Source: Phoronis ovalis (lineage: Eukaryota; Phoronida; Phoronidae). Taken from it: a stretch of 38,096 nucleotides of DNA. The stretch covers positions 1 to 38,096 of the forward strand of contig JAOXYB010109158.1 of NCBI GenBank assembly GCA_028565635.1. Direction: 5' to 3'. Below the pieces are notes generated by a model, which saw only the letters and a list, made by a program, of their open reading frames with translations, was not told where the DNA came from and did not search any database. This document shows positions 23,001 through 35,000 of this stretch, piece after piece. The translations under genes were made by a program, and so were the position numbers. How positions within the stretch are numbered: the first letter of the stretch is position 1; each line of letters begins with the position of its first letter.

Positions 23001-26000
23001 AAAACATGCATATTAAATTCCACAAATACACCTGTAGTTCAAATACTAATTCAATTTAGAAAACTTCAGAAAGGATTTTTGTTCCTTTTTTTCTGCAAAG
23101 TTGTCATTTGAAGCTCTTACAAAGTGAAGTGACTGTTTCCATGGCAATAGATAATTATCTTTAGTCAGGGAACACCTGAGGGTTTTGGTTACTACAGCCA
23201 ACAGTATTTGTTACATTTAATTCCCAGCAATCTTACACTTTGTATGCTATGCTTTTAATTAAATCAATGAGTGTCTGCTAGTTTACAGGAGACAATAAAC
23301 AACTGACATCTCTGTATTTACTGAAAAGGGATGCATTTCAATCTTATCAACAATTAGCTGATTACAATCCAGACTTTTATCTAGATTATCTTTAGAATTA
23401 AAAATGAAAGCTGATCCTTTTTAGATACATCACAGGTAATGTTATGCACCTCCAGAAAATGCCAGGCAAGGAAAACCTGACATCATTTTATTTACTGAAG
23501 TAGGATGTATTTCAATCTGTCAACGATTAGTGGATGTACATTTAGGCTTTTATCCGGATTATCTGCAAATGAGTAAAGAAAACTGATGCTTTTTGGATAC
23601 ATCAATGTTTTATATACCCTCAGGGTATGTTAAAAATATCTCTTCTATTATATTGTGCTTTGTTTACAGAAATACAGTAATTCTGTGTGGTTATTGAAAA
23701 TAACACTGTTGTAAAATGAGAAATTCCACAGAAAAATGACAAGCGTTTTATTCCATTAACAAATTAATAACTACAGATCGTTAAAATTTTCTATTCATTC
23801 ATAAGCTGTGTGTTACTTGTCAGCACGAACAAAATGATTCTCTATGCATTAATTATATCTCATTATTAAAGCCATTAGCATTAGCGCATATACCAAAATT
23901 ACAAAAACAAAAAGGAAACCAGTTAAAATTATTTACAAATTTATGAAAATAGCAAATATGAATGCTTTAAATAATATTTTATATTTGACCATTACAATTT
24001 CAAATTTATTTGCCCCCCCCCCCACGTATTACAATAACATAAATCACTAACATAAAATACAAAAGTTATCAACAGACTGTGAGCTAATGAAGAATGCTCT
24101 AAAGACTGATATTACTTAGCAACTTCTTTGGATTTAACTAAAGAATTGGACTGTATAAAGTGGAGGGTCCTTGTCAACACCATGCAGACAGATAGCTATA
24201 ATATTTTGATTCTATCTAAAGGAACTATGTCTGCTGTCAGGTACCTGATTGCCATGTGACTTTTAAAGAAACAGATAAAGGTCGGTCTGGCTGGCTGGTT
24301 TGAACCTAATAGACCTATCTATCTCATGACTCTTCCATCATCTTTTTAAGTAAATGCAAACTACTAATCAAATCTACAAATAAATCTAAGCATAACATTT
24401 GTTTTGTAGATTTGTAATTATTTCTATGTATGCTTATTTTGCATGTATAGTATTAGGGGGGACTGTAGCAGCCATGCACGAGCAAGATTTACACTAGAAA
24501 AGTGCCTGAAACATGCATTGCATTTTTTTCTTGGAAACACTAAGAAACTTGCTCCAAGTAACAGCTGGAATGATAACATGATACAACCTATTAAAACTAA
24601 CAAATGATTTATTTAATTAGTTCATCAGACAATGACAATTTTCTGACACCAAAGAACATAATGACATAATGACATAGCATATAATTAATACAATGCAATT
24701 TCTTTATCAATTATGTAAGTCATCAAGTGGTTTGTGATCTCTCTTACCACAGTTTAGGCACACAAGGCACAAGATAAATACTCAAAACATTACTGAACTA
24801 GTAAAACTGGATGAAAGAAAAATATACAATACCATTTAATCACTTTGATATTATAAAAAGATTAGATGTTCATTTTGAATTCGAGTTTAATAGATTTTAT
24901 ATATTCATCTTTTAATCTATTGCAACTAGTAAAAGTCGGTTTTACCTTTGATGTCCTTTCAAACCTTGTTACTAAAGCTGGGGCAGTACTGTGATCTGAT
25001 TAATCTAATACTTTAAACCTCAGATTGTATTTATTGCATTTAATCTGTTTCACCTGGTTTCTTGAATGTGGGACCTGGCTGCCAAATGTTTAACCGAAAT
25101 CTTCATTTTCAGAAAATTTAAAACATTGTGGTAATATCTTTTAGTAGAGTAATCCATGAAATGTGCAATATATACCAATAACCATTTATTACACTTTCAG
25201 CTGAATACTTTTTTTAAAAATCATTAATTATGGCTTGCAAAAAGACTACCATTTGATGCTATGTTGATGGGACAATGCAAAAAATACAACCCTGTATAAT
25301 TGTATAATTTCACCATTAATTAACTCATTTTAGCTAACTGTTTTCTATAAAATCAATTGATCATAAATCTAAAAAAATTAGAAACAGTTTTCTGTTGATG
25401 TTTATGTTCTATTATTTGCTCAACTATTCTTTGATCAGATTAAAAATCATCACTAAAAATTATCTTATTTTAACACATCATCGCAAGTGACCTATGTTGC
25501 CCTTTTCTTAATATTAATTACACAGTTCACAAATATATATTCAAAGTAAGCAACATCCAAAGACACTAGGAGCATGTTCCATACTAGGAAGCGTTGATTC
25601 AAACCAGACCAGAATAAAACCTTGTTAAGGCTACATCAGACCATGTAACCTTTTCATTAAATTTCAATGGGAATGGAAGTGTGGGAAAATATTTATCATT
25701 CTCAGTATAACATCAGAGTGAAAGACATGCAATAAAATAGCAACAACTTTTATGTAGTACAGATTCTGCGCTAATGACTACAAATCCAAATTTCTTTCAA
25801 GTCCACGTTTGAAGCCTTACAATATCCGGACACTTTAATTCATCTTAAGATATTTTTATGTTCTATATATATAACATATATAAAAATCAATGCTCATACC
25901 ATATGCTTTTTACTTTTGATTTCCTACTAGCCTACGATGTTTTTACATGATTATCAATTTAATAAGTGCGTTCTATATCCAAGCAAATACTTGATTCCTT

Positions 26001-29000
26001 ATTATTTGTACAAAGTGTTATTTTTTGGATTAAGCAAAGTTTATATAGACTGCATTAGGCCTAACGGTAGCTAGCTGCTTTATGTTAAGTTTTCATAGCA
26101 AGTATTTATATCCATATTCCATTCAAACATTATTTGTGATAAACATAAATATGATTGCTCTATTATATTAATAACTTTATAATAAAACACATCTAAAGCA
26201 CCGGCTTGGCGCCAACAACAAACTTCAAAAAAAATTAATGTAACTAATGTGTATATTCAATCTAACAATGCGAAGCATTTAAAAATCAATATTAAAAGTC
26301 AATTATTCAAATATCATTAGCTCTAAAAGATACTTTTTCATGAGTGATCTGTGAAGGGTTTATTACACCTCTCCCAGGCACCTTCAACTATAAAGCTTTT
26401 CATAAATCTAATATATTCATTAGGGCCCATTTACAATGGTATTTTATAAAGAACACTTTATGTGTTAGTTTCAAAACCTCTTGAGACGCACTGTCTCCAA
26501 AACCTGCCATAACTACACTTGTTATGAGCAAAATTTTAAATTTATTTTAATCTTATTCCAATTTTAGCACATTTGTACAAACATTGTCTTATAAGTAGGT
26601 TTATGAAGGACATTACACAGACAATATCTTCAAACCAGAATCTGGAATAATATTTTACATGGCATGTCTGCAGATTTTACAAGTATAATTAAAAGTAACA
26701 AAATCATTTTTGATTAAGCCATATTTGACAATGCTTGGAATGCGTATGACATGTAAATGAAATCATACACAGCAGTCAGACTTCATATAGCCATGTAGCA
26801 ACATGGCATATTAGAATTAGGTTATTAAAATCCATGTTCAGGCAAGTTATTGCAGTATATCACATAAACGAATGTAGAATATAACTGTATATGTGGACAG
26901 AAGGCTTGATTACTCAGTAATTAGCATTACAATTCTCATATGGTTATCAGATAAATTATCAAATATTCTTGGGATATCTGGGGGAATTAAGCCTTATCTC
27001 CACAATGAAAAAGTTAGTCATTTCCCTGAAGCAACAGTATATTGTGATAAGTGCAAAATAAAGCTAACATTCAGTTCGTGATTATTATTTCATGAAAAAT
27101 TAGTTTGTTTTTTTTTTGTCAATTGAGGGGAAAGGCAACTTGTTTACCACCAGGTTCAACTCCCTGGTCTTTGGTTGCCAATTTTGATATAATGACTTGA
27201 TTTCAATGTCCCATTAACTCTCAAAATCCAGTACCCTTATTTATGCAAAATACTTCTTATTAGAATGGTTAATGACTGACATTAGCCTAGAAACTCATTA
27301 GCATGTTGTTTATTGTCAAGTGCACAGTGTTGAGAATGTACAGCAATATATGTTCTATTTAGAATGCTACAGAAACTGTGTTGTCTCAGTTGTCATAATT
27401 ACATCATCACTGAATCCCAGCTATTAAAATGCTGTGGGGAAAATCACACAGGAATCCTTTGTGTCCAAATAATTCTAACACATTTTAATTAGCCTGAATT
27501 CACTTGTATTCTAAAGACTTCTTTTTTAGGAAGTTTGTGGTCTTGAAACAAGGAATCTCACATTACAAGACATGAAATATAATAAGGTTTTATCTGGTGA
27601 AGTTTAATTTCTAAGATTTCATTTTCTTCTGGTATAATTATGTACCTGCTGGTTTCTTGCAGAGATCACAACCCACAAAAAATCAGCTGATCCATCAGAA
27701 TAGTGTCTGTCCAAATATCACATTTTCACAAAGCAAATTGTTTTTGAAATCTTTTGGAATGATTTGAGCAGTATACTTCCAAGAATGTGGACACCTACAC
27801 TTATAGTAAATGAACCCAGATCCTAGTTTTAGAAGAATACAAAACTAATTCTTTTCTGTATAAATTATGGGGGTTTGGGGTGTTTCCTATGGAGAGAATC
27901 AGTAATTTGAGTATAACTTCATACCTAAATCTATTCATGCTGCAGTGCTTCACCAAGAGCATATAGCAGAGGTATAATAGTCTAGTGTTTAAAAACTGCC
28001 AGTAATGAGTGAACAAAAAAAACAACATGAAAATGTAAGTGAATATTTAATTTTGAAAGTTACCATTAATTTTAGAATATTTGTGTGACAAGTTTAAGGT
28101 GTGTACTTTCTGTGTGATCTACCCAAATTTTGCAGCCCTTGGGGTTAGTAAAATATTTCCACACTCTGCCAGACCTGTCAGCACCAACATAGAATATAAG
28201 ACAGTCTCTATATTCATCATAACTTTATCACAGCACTCAAGAGTTTCAATAAAAATATCTGTTCATTATCTGTCATCAGTGCACATAACAGGCTCATAAA
28301 ACATTTAAATGTATAAATATCAGCAAGTACATAGGTCTCTGGTCTCTATAAATGTTTGATAGGGTTCATCATGACAGTGGGCTTTTAGTTTAATTACTCT
28401 TCATACACTATGCATGAGGCTATTCTGCCCAAGGCAAAACAGTCTATGAAGGTAGGTGGATATCAAATATACCTTCATTTGTATTAATATAAGGTATCCC
28501 AATACCAATATATTAAATACAAATATATTTTTATCAAATGACATTCATAACCTTGCAGTAGCAGACAGAAATAGATCCAGAAATTTGAACTTTCACATGA
28601 CTTCTGAATGATCAGGATTCATTTCTTCAATGATATGCATTTACTATAAGTATCACATTAAGCCATTTTTTTTAATACATAGTTAAGTTTTACTCTGATT
28701 ATAAGGTTTACTTTCTGATCAATATTGGGTGAGTAATCTCATCTATCTATTAATGCATTAATTCCATCATATAGAATATCACTATACTAATGAGCCTTCA
28801 TTAAAAAGCATATCAACAATCTCCAGTATACAAGTTCATTCTTTAGTGGTCAGCACATTTTTTTAGAGTTCATAGGGTTTGCATTCCTATATTCTAGCAA
28901 AGTTAAATTTTCTACACATTCATAATCTACTCCTGTATTTGCACACAATATTTTGTTTGTTAATTTTTATTTCCATGTGTAGTTATTAACAAGGATCAGA

Positions 29001-32000
29001 AGTTTTGCATTTAATATCAGAAAAAGGGTCCGAGAAATAGTTCTCCACGTTCAAAAAAGTACAAATTCTCATAGAATCCTACATCTACATCATAGTTTTT
29101 AAATACTTCATTTCTGGTCATATTACATGATCAATTTTAGCCTACTCATTAATTAATTCTGTCTCGATTATGCTATACTAATTATGTTATGTCATTTATA
29201 TAATTAGTCTAGGGTCTCAATGATATGTTGGTATCATCATTGCATTATGGATTCAAATTTTTAAGGACTAAATTATTAAATAGCAAACTGCACTCCATGA
29301 TTCATGTTTAAATGAAAAGTGGTTTTCTCCAAAGGAATAAATGAAAAAATAAATGCTGTGGTTTTCGTATCAAGGGAATTTTCTAACACACCTGAAAGAA
29401 TAATTTAATTTCGACATGCCTCTATATTTCAAGAGAAAAGACTTGGTTTTGGCTCTTTTCTTTTTGTAACATCTAAATTACAAGAAATTCAATGGGCTTT
29501 TATTTTAAGCAGGTAAGTGCTGACATGTAGTAACATTTTTCTTTGCTTTACCTACAGAATTCATAACTTAACACAGGGAATTAGATATTCACCTGTTTCT
29601 ATAATTCACAAGTTTGCAGTTAAATTTTACTAATTGTAACTAAGTAGTCAAGTGCTTAAATTGCTTGGTTTCATAACCACTTACTTTAAACTAAATGGAG
29701 ATAATTCAAAACTTCATTATAAAAATATACACTGGAAACTTTCATACAGTTCATCAATTTGCAGCAATTTTTTAAAACACTTTTATTGCATAGTGTATAA
29801 TTATTTTAGTCCTGTAATGATATGAAAGAGAATTAAAGGATTTTACAATGTGTGCTAATTTTTAGAAACTCAATTTACCTGCTTCTGTGGTCAAGAATGT
29901 TTGTTAAATTTTCTAATTTCTTATTCTATTGTAAGGACTCATTAATGTGGAAATTATCAGGGATACTCAACTTGTACATGGAGCTTGTCATTTGCTTAGG
30001 AACAAAAGACTTCAGAAATCAATCAATAATTTAACTCTGGTTTTATCTAACGGAAATTATCACTTTAAAAACTGTGTATCACATACAATGCATATTTCTG
30101 ATATTACAGAGTATCAAATTTTTATGAAAACACCATTTAAAATGGAAGTGCATATTTTTATTGTAATAACAGCACACTTAAATGTTTCTGTTTGTGTCCT
30201 TAAGCTATTTTTTAATGCCAGCAGAAATAAATATTACAAGCTATAAAACTGATTATGGATTTTGAAAAGCTTAACATTCCGAAAAGTTAAAAATATTGAA
30301 TTTCCAATTTTATTATCCGCTTTTTGATTCAAAACCAGTAAACATTTAATGCCCTAAGCGGTTTATCATAACACGTCTCATTTTTCTGCCACGATATCTT
30401 AAGTCAAAAGTTCCTGTTTTATGTAATGATATTCAACAATTATTTTGGTTTACAATTTCCTTTTTTCTACACATTTTTATATCAGTTCTTTTAGTACACA
30501 TTTCTGTTAGCATCATATATCCCAGTGTGTTTTCTTTATACTCTGTTTATTCATAAAGGTGACATATGTCATTCAGTAACAGGACTCCATAGAGCACCTG
30601 AATGCAGAACAATGTTATCAGAGCTAATCTAGCATCATTATTAAAATTTAAACTCAAATGTTTTTGTTTGTATTTTGTAAACCATCTGCTCAACTATCCA
30701 AACAAGTTTTGTTAGAGTACTAAATATTGGTGACTTTAAAACTGATCAACAGAGCACATTATGTCCATTGTAACTAGATTATAAAACATTAAAAAGATTT
30801 CTTAAGTCTTGAATACAGAAAAGTGAAATCTTCTAAGAGCAATCTTCTAAGGAAACACAATCAAACATCTGTCCAAAAGGCTAGCTATAGAAACAATAGG
30901 ATACGAAAATAAATATTTGACCAGATTTTATTTCAAATACTTCACTTTTTAAAGGACCAACAAAATAATTATGAAACTTGTTTTCAAAAAAGATCATGTC
31001 AAAAGATTTAGTCATTGGAATTGAATTCTGATTTGCTTGCAGCTGCCAAAACACCTTTTTTGATGCATCTGCTAGTTAGGTAAACAATTATATCTCTTCT
31101 GTTTGTAAATTATTATTCCTCTTAAATCTAAGCTGTTAGCCAAAAGCCAACCAGTTGTTAGGTGCTTGTAGTTAAATGCAAGACTTCCATAAAATCATGA
31201 TCATATATACCAAGGGCACCCACATTTAACCCAACTGCTCAAATCACAAAATATAATCATGCAATTAGTTTGAGGTCTACCTAAAATGGTCATTGTAAGT
31301 GAAATATGTACAAATCATTTTATGGAGAGCAATGAAATGTCACATAAGCTTCCTCACCTGGGTGAAGTGACTGTTCTCATCAGCGTTTCACCATGGCAAC
31401 CTGGTGCAGGCTGAAATGAGAGAAAAGACAGATATTAGCAATTTAAATTGTTCACTTAAACCTAGCCAAACACACAGCATACAATGACTACAAGAAACAA
31501 GCACACACCAGAAATGTTGGAAGTGAGCTGAAAGATAATAGTATAGACGTTGCTTGGTTTTCAATCACTCAGTTGCAGGGAGACTTGAGATATTAACCCT
31601 TTCAAAACCATGCTCCAGCACTCCAAACAAATATTTTCAGCCCCAGCTATAAGTGTGAAACTTTTGAAATGGGTTAATAACTGATCTCACAAAATTTTCA
31701 AATGATGCACAGTTATAGCTTCTAAAACACAGCAGTAGATACAGAGTACAGTGATACAAACCAGAGCAGCATAATGCAAACACAGAAAGGATATGTCAAC
31801 CACGTCACACTAGGCAAGCGACTTACTGCATGTACTATGAGAATCTCATCCTCGAGATCATCATAATTATCATCACAAATCCAGGAATATTTCAGCTGAA
31901 CAGTGCAAGCACAGGGAAGATAATTGGAATATTATGGTTTACTTTGCAATACCTTGAAATGGTGCACAAAATGTACTGAAGTGCACATATAGATAGCTGA

Positions 32001-35000
32001 ATATGGATAAGAGCTGAGAGGGAAAAACTGAGAGGGAAAAATAGTGGTAGACTGAAATGACATTAATGCTGAAAAATTCATTGAATAGTTATAACTTTAT
32101 CAAACATGAGAACTTCTATATAGAAAATTACATTTCAGAAATCAGACAGAGCATACATTATGTTTTTTTTTTATAGCAGTGAAAATAACTGATTTGACAC
32201 ATTCTTACAACTTTGTCAAATGGCAGGTGCGTCAAGCTAAGTGATTTTAGAGTGTTTAATACCTAAATGCACTAGACTTGTGTAACAAACCCTTTTATAC
32301 ATTATTATCATTAGTACACAAAATGTACAACAATGGCTGCTTCCTATCAGACAACCAGACTGAGAACCTTTTCTATTCTTTTGATAATTCAAGCCAGTAG
32401 TTTTATCAAATCTATTCAACCTGCTCAATATTACCCTGAGATAAAAAGGGAGCCAAGAAAAACTGTGAAACATACTTTATTTTGTGACTCGTGGTAGTTT
32501 CAGTTTCAACTATACTCACCGGCCAGCAGTCACTGTTTTAACTAAGTTAATCGTATTTATACAAAGAGGATTAAAATTGTATCAAGAACATTTTTTTATT
32601 TGGGTTATTCGATATTAGAGCGGTTTTGATGGCTTAATACTTTCGTTTTACAAAGTATCATTTCAATCACAGAATTAATTTATGAAATGGTTTCAATAAA
32701 ATGTGTCCTGTGCACAAAATGATTGCCTCACAATTAAAGTGCAATATCTAAATTCCAGAAACATCTACAAAGCAGGTGTCTTTAACTTATATTGTGCTGT
32801 ATACCCAATGTTAGAACAACACGAAAATTATTATTAATAAATGATAACTATAAACAGGTCCAACAAGTCCAACAGACCCATATCTTTGAAGCATTTCCAA
32901 GAAGAAAAGAATCAACTATTCAAAAGTCATAAATTATATTAATTATCATTCATTAATAGTATAAAAATAAAACAATAATTTTTGTGTTGTTCTTATGGAG
33001 GAAGTACCCCTTTCTTGCACAATCAGGAGCAGGTCTCTCCAAGCTATCTCTATCTTGCATCCTACATGAAAGTGCTGCAATTGCAGGTCACATTACATTT
33101 CTTGATGTTGCTGCTGCAGTTACAACTGCATTCATCATTATTGGATTGCAACAGTGATGTTATTGAGCTTTGAGAAACCTACTCTAATTCGTTCTTTCCT
33201 CTGCAAATATGCATTAGTGTACCAGTAACCGAATTTTAATAATAAACAAGGTACAAATGTGAGCATCAAACAAAGGAGCGGAAATAAAAGAGTGCAGGAG
33301 CAAACTAAGAAGCATTTCACAAAACTCACCGGAGGAACAGCGGGGAGAGGGGGAGCAGTACCCCTGGGTGACCCATAAATACATTGGTTATGGACTTCCC
33401 ATGAAGGACTAGAACATGAAGACTGAAATAAAACAGCACACACAATTAGAAACAGAGATATGGCAGAAAACAAAAACAGCTTTAAGAATTAATTAAACTA
33501 ATAAATGTTAAAAAAATTGGTTCAACAAAAAACATCTGTGGCAACTATTGCATAAAATGTGGGTTTAATTTCACAGCCACATGTTTCAGTAGAGCATGGA
33601 AATCACCAGTGAAGTTTGCATTGCAGACTTAATGAAATCTGTCATGTGACCAGCCCAGTTGCATGTTCAACAACTTGCTTCCAACAGCTCCACTTATGTC
33701 AACAGGATATATATTAAAACAACATGAATAAATTTTGTAACTGTAGGTGACTGCTTCCTTTCTTTAAATCTCGAACATAACACTTTGGGGAAAAAAAAAC
33801 AATTTGTGAAAAATGTATGGCTTAGGATAGGGAGGGAGATGTTAAGAATAGTATGTTGATTAAAGAACTTGAAATCAGCTCTCTCTATCACCATCTCTCT
33901 TCCACTTACTGACTGCATTTCAACATCCGATAACTTTCTTGTACGTCGAATGTCGTCCATTCTCTGCAGAACATCAAAATAATGTGTGTTGAAATCCTCA
34001 GCATAACGCAAGGCAAGTGGTTGTATTGTGGCCGGACAAACATCTCCATTCTGCGATAAAAAAAATATATATAAAACACTGATACAAGATACACTTATTA
34101 ATAAGATAATGTTTGCACTTTATTAAATTTTGAAAAGATACATACTGTAAAAAATCACAAAATGACTTTTATTTCATGTATCGTATTACAGTTTGTCCTC
34201 AAATCTTACATGTTCTCTTAAATTTTTGCTAGAGTAGTAACGCAAAAACAAAATGGCATATGACGGTGCTTTTAACACAGAACAGCAGAGAAATTTACTG
34301 TGGGTCTAATTCAAAAAATACATGTTGATGTTGAACAACTGATTCATCCGGTCACTGACAGGACACAAGGACTTCCTTTGAAGGAAATGGCAAATTTTTG
34401 ACAGATAAATTATTGCGTTAATGTGCCAGATTGTGGTTATATTTGAGCTAAGATCTAACATATAGTTTGTCTGAAAAAGTAGTCAAATTAATTAATTAAA
34501 TCCTAAATAATAAAGTCGATAATGATGATTATGAGCTTTTAATACCAGCAAAATATGATTATTTTCACATTTAACAATACGTTTTAAATTGACACCTATT
34601 AAACAACCATCAGCAAAAAATTTAATTAATAGTGAAAAAAACAATCTAAGAATGCACAACAAGATTCTGCAACCAAAACATGTCTGTATAGCTGACTTAG
34701 GTAGTGCTTCTACTTGTCAACTGTTATTCCCTTAGGTGCATATGTTGCTGTTGCGCATGTCATTACGGACAAATCACTTATCCATGTACCTATACCAAGT
34801 ACACCTATGTGATGTTCCAGACTAAACAGAACAGGCACATTTTGATGCCCTTGGAAATATCATTATCACAGCTATTAAAGTAGCATAATCTTATCTTAAG
34901 CCACAGATCAAAATAATTATAAAGTGAATTCACACCTGGGAACAGATAATGTAACAATTATTTCCCATCACTTGAACATCTTTGACTGGTACATCTGATT

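Larger units (their letters stand above)
21702..31357 (-). other. SASH1 long intron, 9.7 kb
   Basis: It separates the 53-nt and 47-nt exons, which must be joined to each other or to an equivalent alternative first exon to keep frame. It holds the decayed duplication at 23303-23604, a run of 11 C at 24013-24023 and the nested stem at 27134-27179. Otherwise it is AT-rich. The longest frame (29947-30246, + strand) looks like chance. An internal promoter for a shorter SASH1 form could sit here, but none is visible. Confidence 0.5.

Noticed and set aside
29852-30246. Overlapping + strand frames including one of 99 codons
   Set aside because: They sit inside the long SASH1 intron on the other strand. 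Composition is what AT-rich DNA gives, with no domain seen. Expression data would be needed to revive it.
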